Source: an uncultured Collinsella sp. (GTDB taxonomy: Bacteria; Actinomycetota; Coriobacteriia; Coriobacteriales; Coriobacteriaceae). Taken from it: DNA of 11,357 nucleotides. A program made the translations under genes and the position numbers. The stretch's first letter is position 1, and each line of letters starts with the position of its first letter. Under the pieces are notes generated by a model. That model was not told the DNA's origin. It was given only the letters and a program-made list of their open reading frames with translations, and made no database searches. The stretch is taken from assembly GCA_902470265.1 (NCBI GenBank), contig CABRFW010000037.1, positions 1 through 11,357 on the forward strand, read 5' to 3'. Of this stretch, positions 1-6,630 are shown piece by piece.

Positions 1-926
1 TCGAGCATGAGGATGTCGACGTCGCCGGCGGCCTCGATGGCGCGGCCGGACATGGCCAGCACGTTGGCCTCGTTCAGACGGCTCATGCCGGCGATGCCGA
101 TGGCGGAAAGAAGGGCGCCGATGGTAGTAGGAGCCAGGCACACGAGCAGCGCCACGAGCGTGGTCACGGCCGTGGGGTTGTCCATGTCGTTAAGACCGAC
201 CGAGAAGCAGGAGTAACAATACAGGGCCAGCGTGACCAGGATAAAGACGATGGAGAGGGCCACCAGGAAGATCTCCAGAGCGATCTCGTTAGGGGTCTTC
301 TTGCGCGCGGCACCCTCGACCATCGCGATCATCTTGTCCAGGAAGCTCTGGCCGGGCTCACTGGAGATCTTGACGATGATCCAGTCGGACAGCACCGTGG
401 TACCGCCGGTAACGGCAGAGCGGTCGCCGCCGGCCTCGCGGACCACGGGGGCGGACTCGCCGGTGATGGCGGACTCGTCAACGGAAGCAGCGCCCTCGAT
501 GACGTCGCCGTCGCCGGGAATCTGCTCGCCGGCGCGTACGATCACCAGGTCGCCGCGTGTGAGCTCGGTGCCGGGAACGACGGTGAAGTGCTCCTTGTCC
601 TCAACGGACTCGATGCGATGGGCCTCGACATCCTTCTTGGCCGCACGCAGGGAATCGGCCTGGGCTTTACCGCGGCCCTCGGCAAGCGCCTCGGCGAAGT
701 TCGAGAACAGGTCGGTAAGCCACAGGATGACCGCGATGGCGACCACATAGTAGGTGGGCACACCCGCGTCCTGCACACCGAAAATGGAAGCGACGGCCAG
801 GACGGAGGTCATGACGGCGGAAAGCCACACCAGAAACATGACCGGGTTTTGAATCTGGACGCGAGGATCCAGCTTGGCAAACGAGTCGCGGACCGCGCGG
901 CCCATCATGTCTTTTTGCATAGTCAT
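1..926 (-). CDS. kdpB: Potassium-transporting ATPase ATP-binding subunit KdpB (partial, N-terminal 308 residues)
   Basis: This is the catalytic P-type ATPase subunit of the membrane KdpFABC complex, which couples ATP hydrolysis to high-affinity K+ import. The visible part has two transmembrane helices (about residues 28-48 and 58-75) and an actuator domain with TGES at 155-158, whose Ser matches the inhibitory phosphoserine Ser162 of E. coli KdpB. A second helix pair carries CLAPTTIG, the ion-site proline motif, and is followed by GRAIEAAGDVDILML. The window stops at the first bases of the Asp codon expected to begin DKTGT, so the P and N domains and kdpC lie beyond the left edge. I chose the ATG at 926 because AGGAGGG lies about 10 bases upstream; the ATG at 920 is too far from it. 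The gene starts 16 bases after the kdpA stop, and its ribosome binding site touches that stop, so the two are co-translated. Confidence 0.97.
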   Translation of the reverse strand, partial: MTMQKDMMGRAVRDSFAKLDPRVQIQNPVMFLVWLSAVMTSVLAVASIFGVQDAGVPTYYVVAIAVILWLTDLFSNFAEALAEGRGKAQADSLRAAKKDVEAHRIESVEDKEHFTVVPGTELTRGDLVIVRAGEQIPGDGDVIEGAASVDESAITGESAPVVREAGGDRSAVTGGTTVLSDWIIVKISSEPGQSFLDKMIAMVEGAARKKTPNEIALEIFLVALSIVFILVTLALYCYSCFSVGLNDMDNPTAVTTLVALLVCLAPTTIGALLSAIGIAGMSRLNEANVLAMSGRAIEAAGDVDILML

Positions 927-942
927 AAATCTGCGCCCTCCT

Positions 943-2766
943 TTACGCAATCATCTGGAAGAACTCGGCAACGGGGCCAAGCGCCAGGGCCGGGAAGAAG
1001 CTCAGGGCACCGATCAGCAGGACGATGAACACGAGCAGGAATACGAACATGCCGTTAGTGGTAGACAGGGTACCGGCGCTCTCGGCGACCTTGCCCTTCT
1101 TGGCCAGCGAGCCGGCGATAGCCAGCGTACCGATGATAGGCATGAAGCGGGCGAACAGCATCTCGAGGCCGAGCATGACGTTGATCCAGGGAATGTTGCA
1201 GTTCATGCCTGCAAACGCCGAGCCGTTGTTGCCGCCGCATGAGGTGAAAGCATACAGCGCCTCGGAGAAGCCGTGCGCGCCACCATTGTTGAGCTGGTCG
1301 GCAATACCGGGCACCATGCAGGCGATGGCCGAGCACACCAGAATGGCAAACGGAGTTGCCAAGCACAGGACAACTGCCCAGCGCATCTCGCCCGGCTCGA
1401 TCTTCTTGCCCAGGAACTCAGGCGTGCGTCCGACCATGAGGCCGGCGATGAACACTGTGAGGATGGCGAAGCCGATCATGCCGTACAGGCCGCAGCCCAC
1501 GCCGCCGAAGACGACCTCGCCCAGAGCAATCTGGAGCATCTGGACAAAACCGCCCAGCGGGGTGTAGGAGTCGTGCATGGAGTTAACCGAGCCGTTGGAA
1601 GCAGCCGTCGTGAAAGCGGACCAGGTAGAAGAGGAGGCGATACCGAAACGGCTCTCCTTGCCCTCCATGTTGCCGCCGGCCTGGCCGTCGGTCATCTCGA
1701 TATTGACCGCTCCGCCATCGGCCAGCTGCGGGGTGCCCGCATGCTCGTTGACGGCGATGATGCCGGTGAAGATCACCAGCAGGATGAACATGGCGGCAAA
1801 GATGGCCTTGCCCTGCTTGGTGTTCTTGACGCCGATACCGAAGGCGAAGCAACAGGCAGCCGGGATCAGCAGCAGGCTGGTCATCTCGATGATGTTGGTG
1901 AAGGCACTGGGGTTCTCATACGGATGGGCGGAGTTCACGCCGAAGAAGCCGCCGCCGTTGGTGCCGGACTGCTTGATGGCGACCTGAGGAGCCGCGGGAC
2001 CCTGGGGCAGGAACTGCTCGGTAACCACGCGCGCGCCCTCGACAACCTTGCCGTCGACCTTGACCGTGTCGCCCTCAATCTGGGCGCCGTCGATGACGCT
2101 CCAGCCGCCGTCTGCATTAGGCTGAACAGCGACGGGCTCTACGAGCTCAGCCTTCTGAGCCGGCTGAAAATTGGAGATAACGCCACCGGCAGCCAGGCAG
2201 ATGCCGAACACGAGGTTCAGCGGGATGAGCACATACAGGACGGTGCGGGTGAGGTCGACCCAGAAGGAACCCAGACCCTGCTCCTTGACCTGACGGAAGC
2301 CGCGGATCAGCGCGAACATGACCGCGATACCGGTGCCAGCGGAAACGAAGTTCTGCACAGTGAGACCCATGAACTGCACAAGGTAGGACAGGGTGGTCTC
2401 ACCGGAGTAGGACTGCCAGTTGGTGTTGGTTATGAAGGAAGCAGCCGTATTGAACGACAGGTCCCATGACACACCCGGCAGGTGCTGGGGATTGCCTGGC
2501 AAGAAGGACTGAAGCGCCTGGAGTGCCACAAGAGTCACGAGGCCGATCCCCGAAAAGACCAGCACGCTCGCCAGATAGCGCCTACACCCCATCTGTTCTG
2601 CCGCGTCGATGCGAAGCAGACGATAGACGCCACGCTCCACAGGAGCAATCACAGGCGACAGGAACGTATGCTCACCATCCATGATATGGGCCATGAACCG
2701 ACCGAGCGGAACGGCCAGGACGACGAGTACGGCAAAGTACAAGATGTACTGAATCGCAGCGTCCAT
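943..2766 (-). CDS. kdpA: Potassium-transporting ATPase potassium-binding subunit KdpA
   Basis: KdpA is the channel-like subunit of KdpFABC that selects K+ on the outer face of the membrane. The 607-residue protein has the four pore-loop regions of the family: TNTNWQSYSGE (113-123), GTNGGGFFGVNSAHPYENP (268-286), the NMEGKESRFG to GEVVFGGVGCGLYG stretch (366-429), and TSCGGNNGSAFAG (508-520). The end, FPALALGPVAEFF, also matches the family. E. coli KdpA is about 557 residues. The extra length is mainly in the extracytoplasmic segment before the second pore loop (about 203-256, acidic, with the near-repeat VIDGAQIEGD/VKVDGKVVEG) and in an acidic stretch at 346-365. The ATG at 2766 follows the kdpF stop by 3 bases, with GAGGAG inside the end of kdpF, suggesting translational coupling. 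Confidence 0.97.
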   Translation of the reverse strand: MDAAIQYILYFAVLVVLAVPLGRFMAHIMDGEHTFLSPVIAPVERGVYRLLRIDAAEQMGCRRYLASVLVFSGIGLVTLVALQALQSFLPGNPQHLPGVSWDLSFNTAASFITNTNWQSYSGETTLSYLVQFMGLTVQNFVSAGTGIAVMFALIRGFRQVKEQGLGSFWVDLTRTVLYVLIPLNLVFGICLAAGGVISNFQPAQKAELVEPVAVQPNADGGWSVIDGAQIEGDTVKVDGKVVEGARVVTEQFLPQGPAAPQVAIKQSGTNGGGFFGVNSAHPYENPSAFTNIIEMTSLLLIPAACCFAFGIGVKNTKQGKAIFAAMFILLVIFTGIIAVNEHAGTPQLADGGAVNIEMTDGQAGGNMEGKESRFGIASSSTWSAFTTAASNGSVNSMHDSYTPLGGFVQMLQIALGEVVFGGVGCGLYGMIGFAILTVFIAGLMVGRTPEFLGKKIEPGEMRWAVVLCLATPFAILVCSAIACMVPGIADQLNNGGAHGFSEALYAFTSCGGNNGSAFAGMNCNIPWINVMLGLEMLFARFMPIIGTLAIAGSLAKKGKVAESAGTLSTTNGMFVFLLVFIVLLIGALSFFPALALGPVAEFFQMIA

Positions 2767-2769
2767 AGT

Positions 2770-2856
2770 TTACGAATCACTCCTCATCAGAATGTAGATG
2801 TAATAGATAAGAAGTCCAATGCAGACGACTCCGATGATGGGAATGAGGATGTCCAT
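2770..2856 (-). CDS. kdpF: KdpF-like small membrane subunit of the K+-transporting ATPase
   Basis: This 28-residue ORF (MDILIPIIGVV...) immediately precedes kdpA. It is a single hydrophobic helix (about residues 3-23) with a short charged tail, MRSDS. E. coli KdpF is 29 residues, one helix, at the same place in the operon, and stabilises the KdpABC complex in the membrane. The start ATG at 2856 has AAAGGGG 5-7 bases upstream. The stop TAA lies 3 bases before the kdpA ATG. Sequence identity means little at this length, so the call rests on size, hydrophobicity, ribosome binding site and position. Confidence 0.85.
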   Translation of the reverse strand: MDILIPIIGVVCIGLLIYYIYILMRSDS

Positions 2857-2890
2857 TTACCGCCCCTTTCACACGCGGTCCGATGTCTCG

Positions 2891-2930
2891 GACGCCTGCC
2901 CTCGCAAGCGTCTGGGGACAGTAAACGCTT
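2891..2930 (-). promoter_or_regulatory. Two overlapping, mutually exclusive hairpins in the kdpF leader
   Basis: Read leftwards as RNA, the first hairpin (2930 to 2906) pairs AAGCGU with ACGCUU and continues with CUG-UCCC-CAG after a 3-base bulge. The second (2912 to 2891) pairs GACGCUUGC with GCAGGCGUC around a GAGG loop, nine pairs with one U-G wobble. Bases 2906-2911 are needed by both, so only one can form at a time. The wobble pair exists only in the leftward RNA; the rightward strand has a C/A mismatch there. No U-tract follows, so a transcription terminator is unlikely. The pairing is seen directly; a switching role is inference. If the transcript starts near 2930, the first hairpin would sit at its very 5' end. 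Confidence 0.4.
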
Positions 2931-2936
2931 CTAGGG

Positions 2937-2942
2937 ATTAAA
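2937..2942 (-). promoter_or_regulatory. Candidate -10 box of the kdpFAB promoter
   Basis: On the minus strand this reads TTTAAT and would place the transcription start near 2930, about 75 bases before kdpF. No good -35 box stands 16-18 bases upstream (GTGAGC at the 17-base position), which would fit a promoter that depends on an activator such as KdpE bound at the tandem repeat about 28 bases further upstream. Confidence 0.3.
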
Positions 2943-2969
2943 GAGGCGTGAGGGCCGGGGCTCACGTCC

Positions 2970-2989
2970 TTAAGATGCCGTAAAGATGC
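2970..2989. promoter_or_regulatory. Tandem TWAAGATGC repeat, candidate KdpE operator
   Basis: Two 9-base copies, TTAAGATGC (2970-2978) and TAAAGATGC (2981-2989), are separated by CG, giving an 11-base period. OmpR/PhoB-family regulators, including KdpE, bind as head-to-tail dimers to direct repeats spaced about one helical turn. The site lies 28-34 bases from candidate -10 boxes on both sides, so one bound dimer could serve both kdpFAB and kdpDE. The repeat is seen directly; assigning it to KdpE is inference from position. The bases do not obviously resemble the T-rich E. coli KdpE site. Confidence 0.5.
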
Positions 2990-3022
2990 AGGTAGAAAGC
3001 ACTATTGCAGCTGCAGTGCGCC

Positions 3023-3028
3023 TATACT
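3023..3028 (+). promoter_or_regulatory. Candidate -10 box of the kdpDE promoter
   Basis: TATACT matches the TATAAT consensus at five of six positions and lies 73 bases before the chosen kdpD start. There is no convincing -35 box at 16-18 bases; TTGCAG at 3005-3010 is only 12 bases away. A perfect 10-bp palindrome, TGCAGCTGCA (3006-3015), lies between the tandem repeat and this box and might be a second protein site. Confidence 0.35.
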
Positions 3029-3100
3029 CGACCTCGCGAGCATACAGTGGTGTCTTCACCGCGTATGCACGCATGGACAACGCTTCAGAAAGGCTACGCT

Positions 3101-5836
3101 ATGCAGCGCGACGCATCGAACACTCGCGTCAATCCAGACCTCATCCTCAAGGCAATTGAGAAAGACGGGGTCGCCGATGACACTCGAACCAGCCGGGGAC
3201 ACCTCAAAATTTTCTTTGGCTACGCTGCTGGCACAGGCAAAACCTATGCGATGCTTCAAGCCGCCCACGCCGCCAAGCGGCGAGGTGTCGACGTCGTCGC
3301 GGGATACATCGAGCCGCACGAACGTCCGGCAACTGCCCATCTTGCACAAGGGCTTGAGAACGTGCCCTGTAAACTCATCGAGCACAACGGCATTGCGCTC
3401 AGCGAGTTCGATCTAGATGCGGCTATCGAACGCGCCCCTCAGCTCATCCTTGTCGACGAGCTCGCCCATACGAATGCGCCGGGGTCTCGCCACGACAAAC
3501 GCTATCAAGACGTCGAGGAACTTCTACATGCGGGCATCGACGTCTATACGACCGTGAACGTTCAGCATATCGAGAGCCTAAACGACATGGTTGCATCCAT
3601 CACCGGCGTTGTCGTGAGCGAACGAATCCCCGACCGTATCTTCGATGATGCCGACCAGGTCGAGCTCGTCGACATAGAGCCCGAAGACCTACTTGAGCGC
3701 CTTCGCGCCGGCCTCGTCTACCGTCCCGCACAAGCCGACCGAGCGCAACAGCATTTTTTTACCGTCGAGAACCTCACCGCACTCCGAGAAATCGCGCTGC
3801 GCCGCTGCGCCGATCGCACCGGTCACCTCACAGACGCCGCACGCGTGCTGGGAAACCGTGACTACTACACCAGGGAGCGTATCTTAGTCTGTGTCTCCCC
3901 GGCGCCGACCAATCCCCGCATCGTCCGTGCCGCCGCACGCATGGCGAAAGCGTTTCGCAGCGAGCTCGTCGCCCTGTTCGTAGAGAGCCCGCGCACGCAA
4001 GCCATGAGCGATGATGAGCGCGCCAAGCTTGCAGCCAATATCGCCCTAGCCGAGCAGCTCGGAGCACATATGGAAACCGTCTATGGCGACGACATCGCGT
4101 TTCAGATCTCCGAGTTCGCGCGCCTGTCGGGTATTTCGAAGATCGTCATGGGGCGCACGGGCGAGCGCAGCAGCGTCCGTCAGGCCCTCTTCGGCCGCAA
4201 ATCTCTCGTAGAACAGCTCATAACATTCGCCCCGAACCTCGACATTTACATCATTCCAGACCAGTCGACTCCACCCTCCCGGTCCAAAGGACGCCGCCAT
4301 GCGCTCGCCCTGCAGCCGCCCAGCAGCCGAAACGTGCTTCGCACGCTGGCTCTCTCTCTTGCCGCCACGGCGATCGGCACGGCTTTCCGTCATCTGGGAT
4401 TTGCCGATTCCAGCATCATATCCCTCTATATCTTCACGGCCCTGCTGACCGCCGTCACCACGACGGGGCGTATCTGCACGATCGTATCGAGCGTGCTCTC
4501 TGTAGTGCTTTACAACTTCTGCTTCGTCACGCCTCTGTTTTCGCTCGCCAGCTACGACCGAAGCTATCTGGTCACGTTCGGCATCATGTTCGCCACCGCT
4601 ATGGTCGCCGGCGAGTTAACTGCGCGCATCGCCGACAACGCCCGTACATCCGCCGAGAACGCATTCAAAACGCGCGTACTCCTCGAAACGAACCAGCTCT
4701 TGCAGCAAGCCCATAGCGCGGAGGAGTGCGCCCGCGTCGCCATGAACCAACTCGTCAAACTGCTAAAACTCGACGTGGTCTTCTACCCCGCCGAACACGG
4801 CACGCTCGGCAAGGCGCTCTATGAGTCCGCTGGCACCGAAAACCGATCCGCGTCGCTGCTCACCGACTACGAGCGCGCCGTTGCAACCTGGACCTACACC
4901 AACAACAAGCGCGCGGGCGCAAGCACGCGGACCCTGCCTGAGGCGCGCTGTCTCTACCTCGCGGTTCGCACCGGCGACAAGGTATTCGGTGTCATCGGCA
5001 TCGCCCTGGAGGGGCGCGAGATCGAAGCCTTCGAGCATTCGATCGTCCTATCTATCGTAGGTGAATGCGCCTTGGCGCTCGAAAGCGACCGGGCGGCGCA
5101 AGAGCGCGAAGAGGCTGCGGTCTTGGCGAAAAACGAGCAGCTGCGCGCCAACCTTTTGCGCTCCATCGGCCACGATTTGAGGACACCCCTCACGGCTATA
5201 TCCGGATCTGCGGCAATCCTTCGGAAGAGCGACGAGAAGCTCAGCCTCGAACAACGCTGCGATCTTGCCGATGCCATCTACGACGACTCCCTCTGGCTTA
5301 TCGATACCGTGGAAAACCTCCTCGCCATCACACGCGTCGAGAACGGCACCATTCGCCTCAACTTAACATCCGAGCTCATCGACGAGGTCATCGAGGCCGC
5401 CCTCAGCCATGTCGCCCAAGCATCGCATGGACGTGCCGTCACCATCGAGCACACTGACGACATCCTGCTGGTACGCATCGACGTCCATCTCATCATGCAG
5501 GTGCTTACGAATCTCATCATGAACGCCTTCAAATACACGCCCGAGGACTCGACTGTCACCATCAGCGCACGTCGCGAGGGTGCGTTCGTCGTGGTGGACG
5601 TCGCAGACGATGGGCCGGGTGTGGCAGACTGCGACAAACCTCATATCTTTGAGCGCTTCTTCACCTCAAGCAATACGCGGCCCGTGGATTCGCGTCGAAG
5701 CATCGGCCTTGGGCTGTCGCTCTGCCGCTCCATCGTGGAGGCGCATGGCGGCGTCATCGAAGTTCGCGACAACCACCCCCATGGGGCCGTCTTCCGTTTT
5801 ACCCTGCCCGCCGAGGAGATCGAGATTCATGAATAA
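3101..5836 (+). CDS. kdpD: Sensor histidine kinase KdpD
   Basis: This membrane kinase senses K+ limitation and phosphorylates KdpE. The 911-residue protein has the full family layout. The N-terminal KdpD domain carries Walker A GYAAGTGKT (40-48) and LILVDELAHTNAPGSRH (D119, E120). A universal-stress-protein domain covers about 259-385, four closely spaced membrane helices about 413-512, and a GAF-like region about 525-655. The kinase core has IGHDLRTPLTA with phospho-acceptor His691, N box LIMNAFKYTP (N808), G1 DDGPG (836-840) and G2 GLGLSLC (869-875). I chose the ATG at 3101 because AGAAAGG ends 7 bases before it. The frame stays open upstream to a TTG at 3005 and an ATG at 3065, but those residues do not look like family sequence. 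The stop overlaps the kdpE start by 8 bases. The USP domain reads VSPAPT followed by LVALFVE where S. aureus KdpD has its cyclic-di-AMP motif, so that signal may not be sensed here. Confidence 0.96.
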   Translation: MQRDASNTRVNPDLILKAIEKDGVADDTRTSRGHLKIFFGYAAGTGKTYAMLQAAHAAKRRGVDVVAGYIEPHERPATAHLAQGLENVPCKLIEHNGIALSEFDLDAAIERAPQLILVDELAHTNAPGSRHDKRYQDVEELLHAGIDVYTTVNVQHIESLNDMVASITGVVVSERIPDRIFDDADQVELVDIEPEDLLERLRAGLVYRPAQADRAQQHFFTVENLTALREIALRRCADRTGHLTDAARVLGNRDYYTRERILVCVSPAPTNPRIVRAAARMAKAFRSELVALFVESPRTQAMSDDERAKLAANIALAEQLGAHMETVYGDDIAFQISEFARLSGISKIVMGRTGERSSVRQALFGRKSLVEQLITFAPNLDIYIIPDQSTPPSRSKGRRHALALQPPSSRNVLRTLALSLAATAIGTAFRHLGFADSSIISLYIFTALLTAVTTTGRICTIVSSVLSVVLYNFCFVTPLFSLASYDRSYLVTFGIMFATAMVAGELTARIADNARTSAENAFKTRVLLETNQLLQQAHSAEECARVAMNQLVKLLKLDVVFYPAEHGTLGKALYESAGTENRSASLLTDYERAVATWTYTNNKRAGASTRTLPEARCLYLAVRTGDKVFGVIGIALEGREIEAFEHSIVLSIVGECALALESDRAAQEREEAAVLAKNEQLRANLLRSIGHDLRTPLTAISGSAAILRKSDEKLSLEQRCDLADAIYDDSLWLIDTVENLLAITRVENGTIRLNLTSELIDEVIEAALSHVAQASHGRAVTIEHTDDILLVRIDVHLIMQVLTNLIMNAFKYTPEDSTVTISARREGAFVVVDVADDGPGVADCDKPHIFERFFTSSNTRPVDSRRSIGLGLSLCRSIVEAHGGVIEVRDNHPHGAVFRFTLPAEEIEIHE

Positions 5837-6533
5837 TGCCGCTAAGCCACGCATCCTCCTGGTAGAAGATGACCTGACCGTTCAAAACCTCGTTTCGACC
5901 GCGCTTGACCTCCACGGCTATGTCGTGAGCAAGGTTTGCAACGGCCAGGCCGCCATCATGGATGCGGTGTCGCACGGCCCCAGCCTCATCATGCTCGACC
6001 TCGGCCTTCCCGACATTGACGGTATCGAGGTCATCACGAAGATCCGAAGCTGGTCGGCAGTCCCCATTATCGTCATTTCGGCGCGCACCGAAGATTCCGA
6101 CAAGATTGCAGCACTTGACGCAGGGGCAGACGACTACCTCACCAAGCCCTTTTCTGTGGATGAGTTGCTCGCGCGCGTCCGTGCGAATTTGAGGCGCTCC
6201 TCGATGGCGTCGAGCGAGTCGACAGAAGCGAGCACGTTTGACAACGGTCCGCTGCATATCGACTACGCCGCGGGATACGCGACAAAAGACGGACGCGAGC
6301 TCTCGCTCACCCCAACTGAGTACAAATTGCTCGTCCTTCTGGCGAAAAACGTCGACAAGGTGCTCACCCACACCTTCATCACCCGCGAGATATGGGGCAC
6401 GAGCTGGGACAGCGATCTGGCGAGCCTGCGCGTGTTCATGCGCACCCTGCGCAAGAAGATCGAGGCAGACCCCTCTCACCCCAAGATGATTCAGACACAC
6501 ATGGGTGTCGGGTACCGCATGCAGCGTCTCTAG
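5829..6533 (+). CDS. kdpE: Response regulator KdpE (OmpR/PhoB family)
   Basis: KdpE is the DNA-binding partner of KdpD and activates the kdp transporter operon. The 234-residue protein has a receiver domain with acidic pocket E13-D14-D15, phospho-acceptor D57 in LIMLDLGLPDIDG, S84 and K106 in DYLTKPFSVDELLAR. A winged-helix domain follows (about 140-234), with LTPTEYKLLVLLAKN and the ending GVGYRMQRL. The ATG at 5829 lies inside the end of kdpD (ATGAATAA overlap). A longer open frame upstream to 5580 is only the +1 shadow of the kdpD kinase domain. The likely target is the tandem repeat at 2970-2989 between kdpF and kdpD. Confidence 0.96.
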   Translation: MNNAAKPRILLVEDDLTVQNLVSTALDLHGYVVSKVCNGQAAIMDAVSHGPSLIMLDLGLPDIDGIEVITKIRSWSAVPIIVISARTEDSDKIAALDAGADDYLTKPFSVDELLARVRANLRRSSMASSESTEASTFDNGPLHIDYAAGYATKDGRELSLTPTEYKLLVLLAKNVDKVLTHTFITREIWGTSWDSDLASLRVFMRTLRKKIEADPSHPKMIQTHMGVGYRMQRL

Positions 6534-6547
6534 CCTACCCCACAAAA

Positions 6548-6614
6548 AGTTGCGGTGAGATACGGAGCAATCGAGGCTTTTGACAGCCAAAACAGTCCGT
6601 ATTTCACCGCAACT
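6548..6614 (-). terminator. Large inverted repeat, likely terminator of the leftward oxidoreductase gene
   Basis: Two 19-base arms (6548-6566 and 6596-6614; core TTGCGGTGA/TCACCGCAA) pair with a single G-U wobble around a 29-base loop. The loop can itself form a small stem (TTTTG/CAAAA). Read leftwards, the stem runs directly into TTTTTGTG, as in a rho-independent terminator, and lies 17 bases after the stop of the gene ending at 6631. Read rightwards, no T-tract follows, so kdpE may end here only by convergent collision or by another mechanism. The loop is far longer than in a normal terminator, so the repeat may be a dispersed element that doubles as one. Confidence 0.65.
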
Positions 6615-6630
6615 GATGGGTGGGATGGAG

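Noticed and set aside
1273..2469. 398-codon open frame on the plus strand opposite kdpA
   Set aside because: Antisense shadow of a high-G+C gene; the peptide is rich in Asp, Glu, Gly and His, with no recognisable domain, and kdpA on the other strand is unmistakable.
2948..2965. Inverted repeat GTGAG/CTCAC between the two kdp promoters
   Set aside because: Five-base arms in a very G+C-rich stretch are expected by chance, and nothing in its position demands a function.
3005..3100. Upstream extension of kdpD from a TTG at 3005 or an ATG at 3065
   Set aside because: The extra residues do not resemble KdpD; the first would overlap the promoter region, and only the ATG at 3101 has a well-spaced ribosome binding site.
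3555..3564. Perfect palindrome TGAACGTTCA resembling the GAACGTT operator core
   Set aside because: It lies deep in the kdpD coding region (Thr-Val-Asn-Val-Gln), far from a promoter, and lacks the GGT...ACC flanks; most likely chance.
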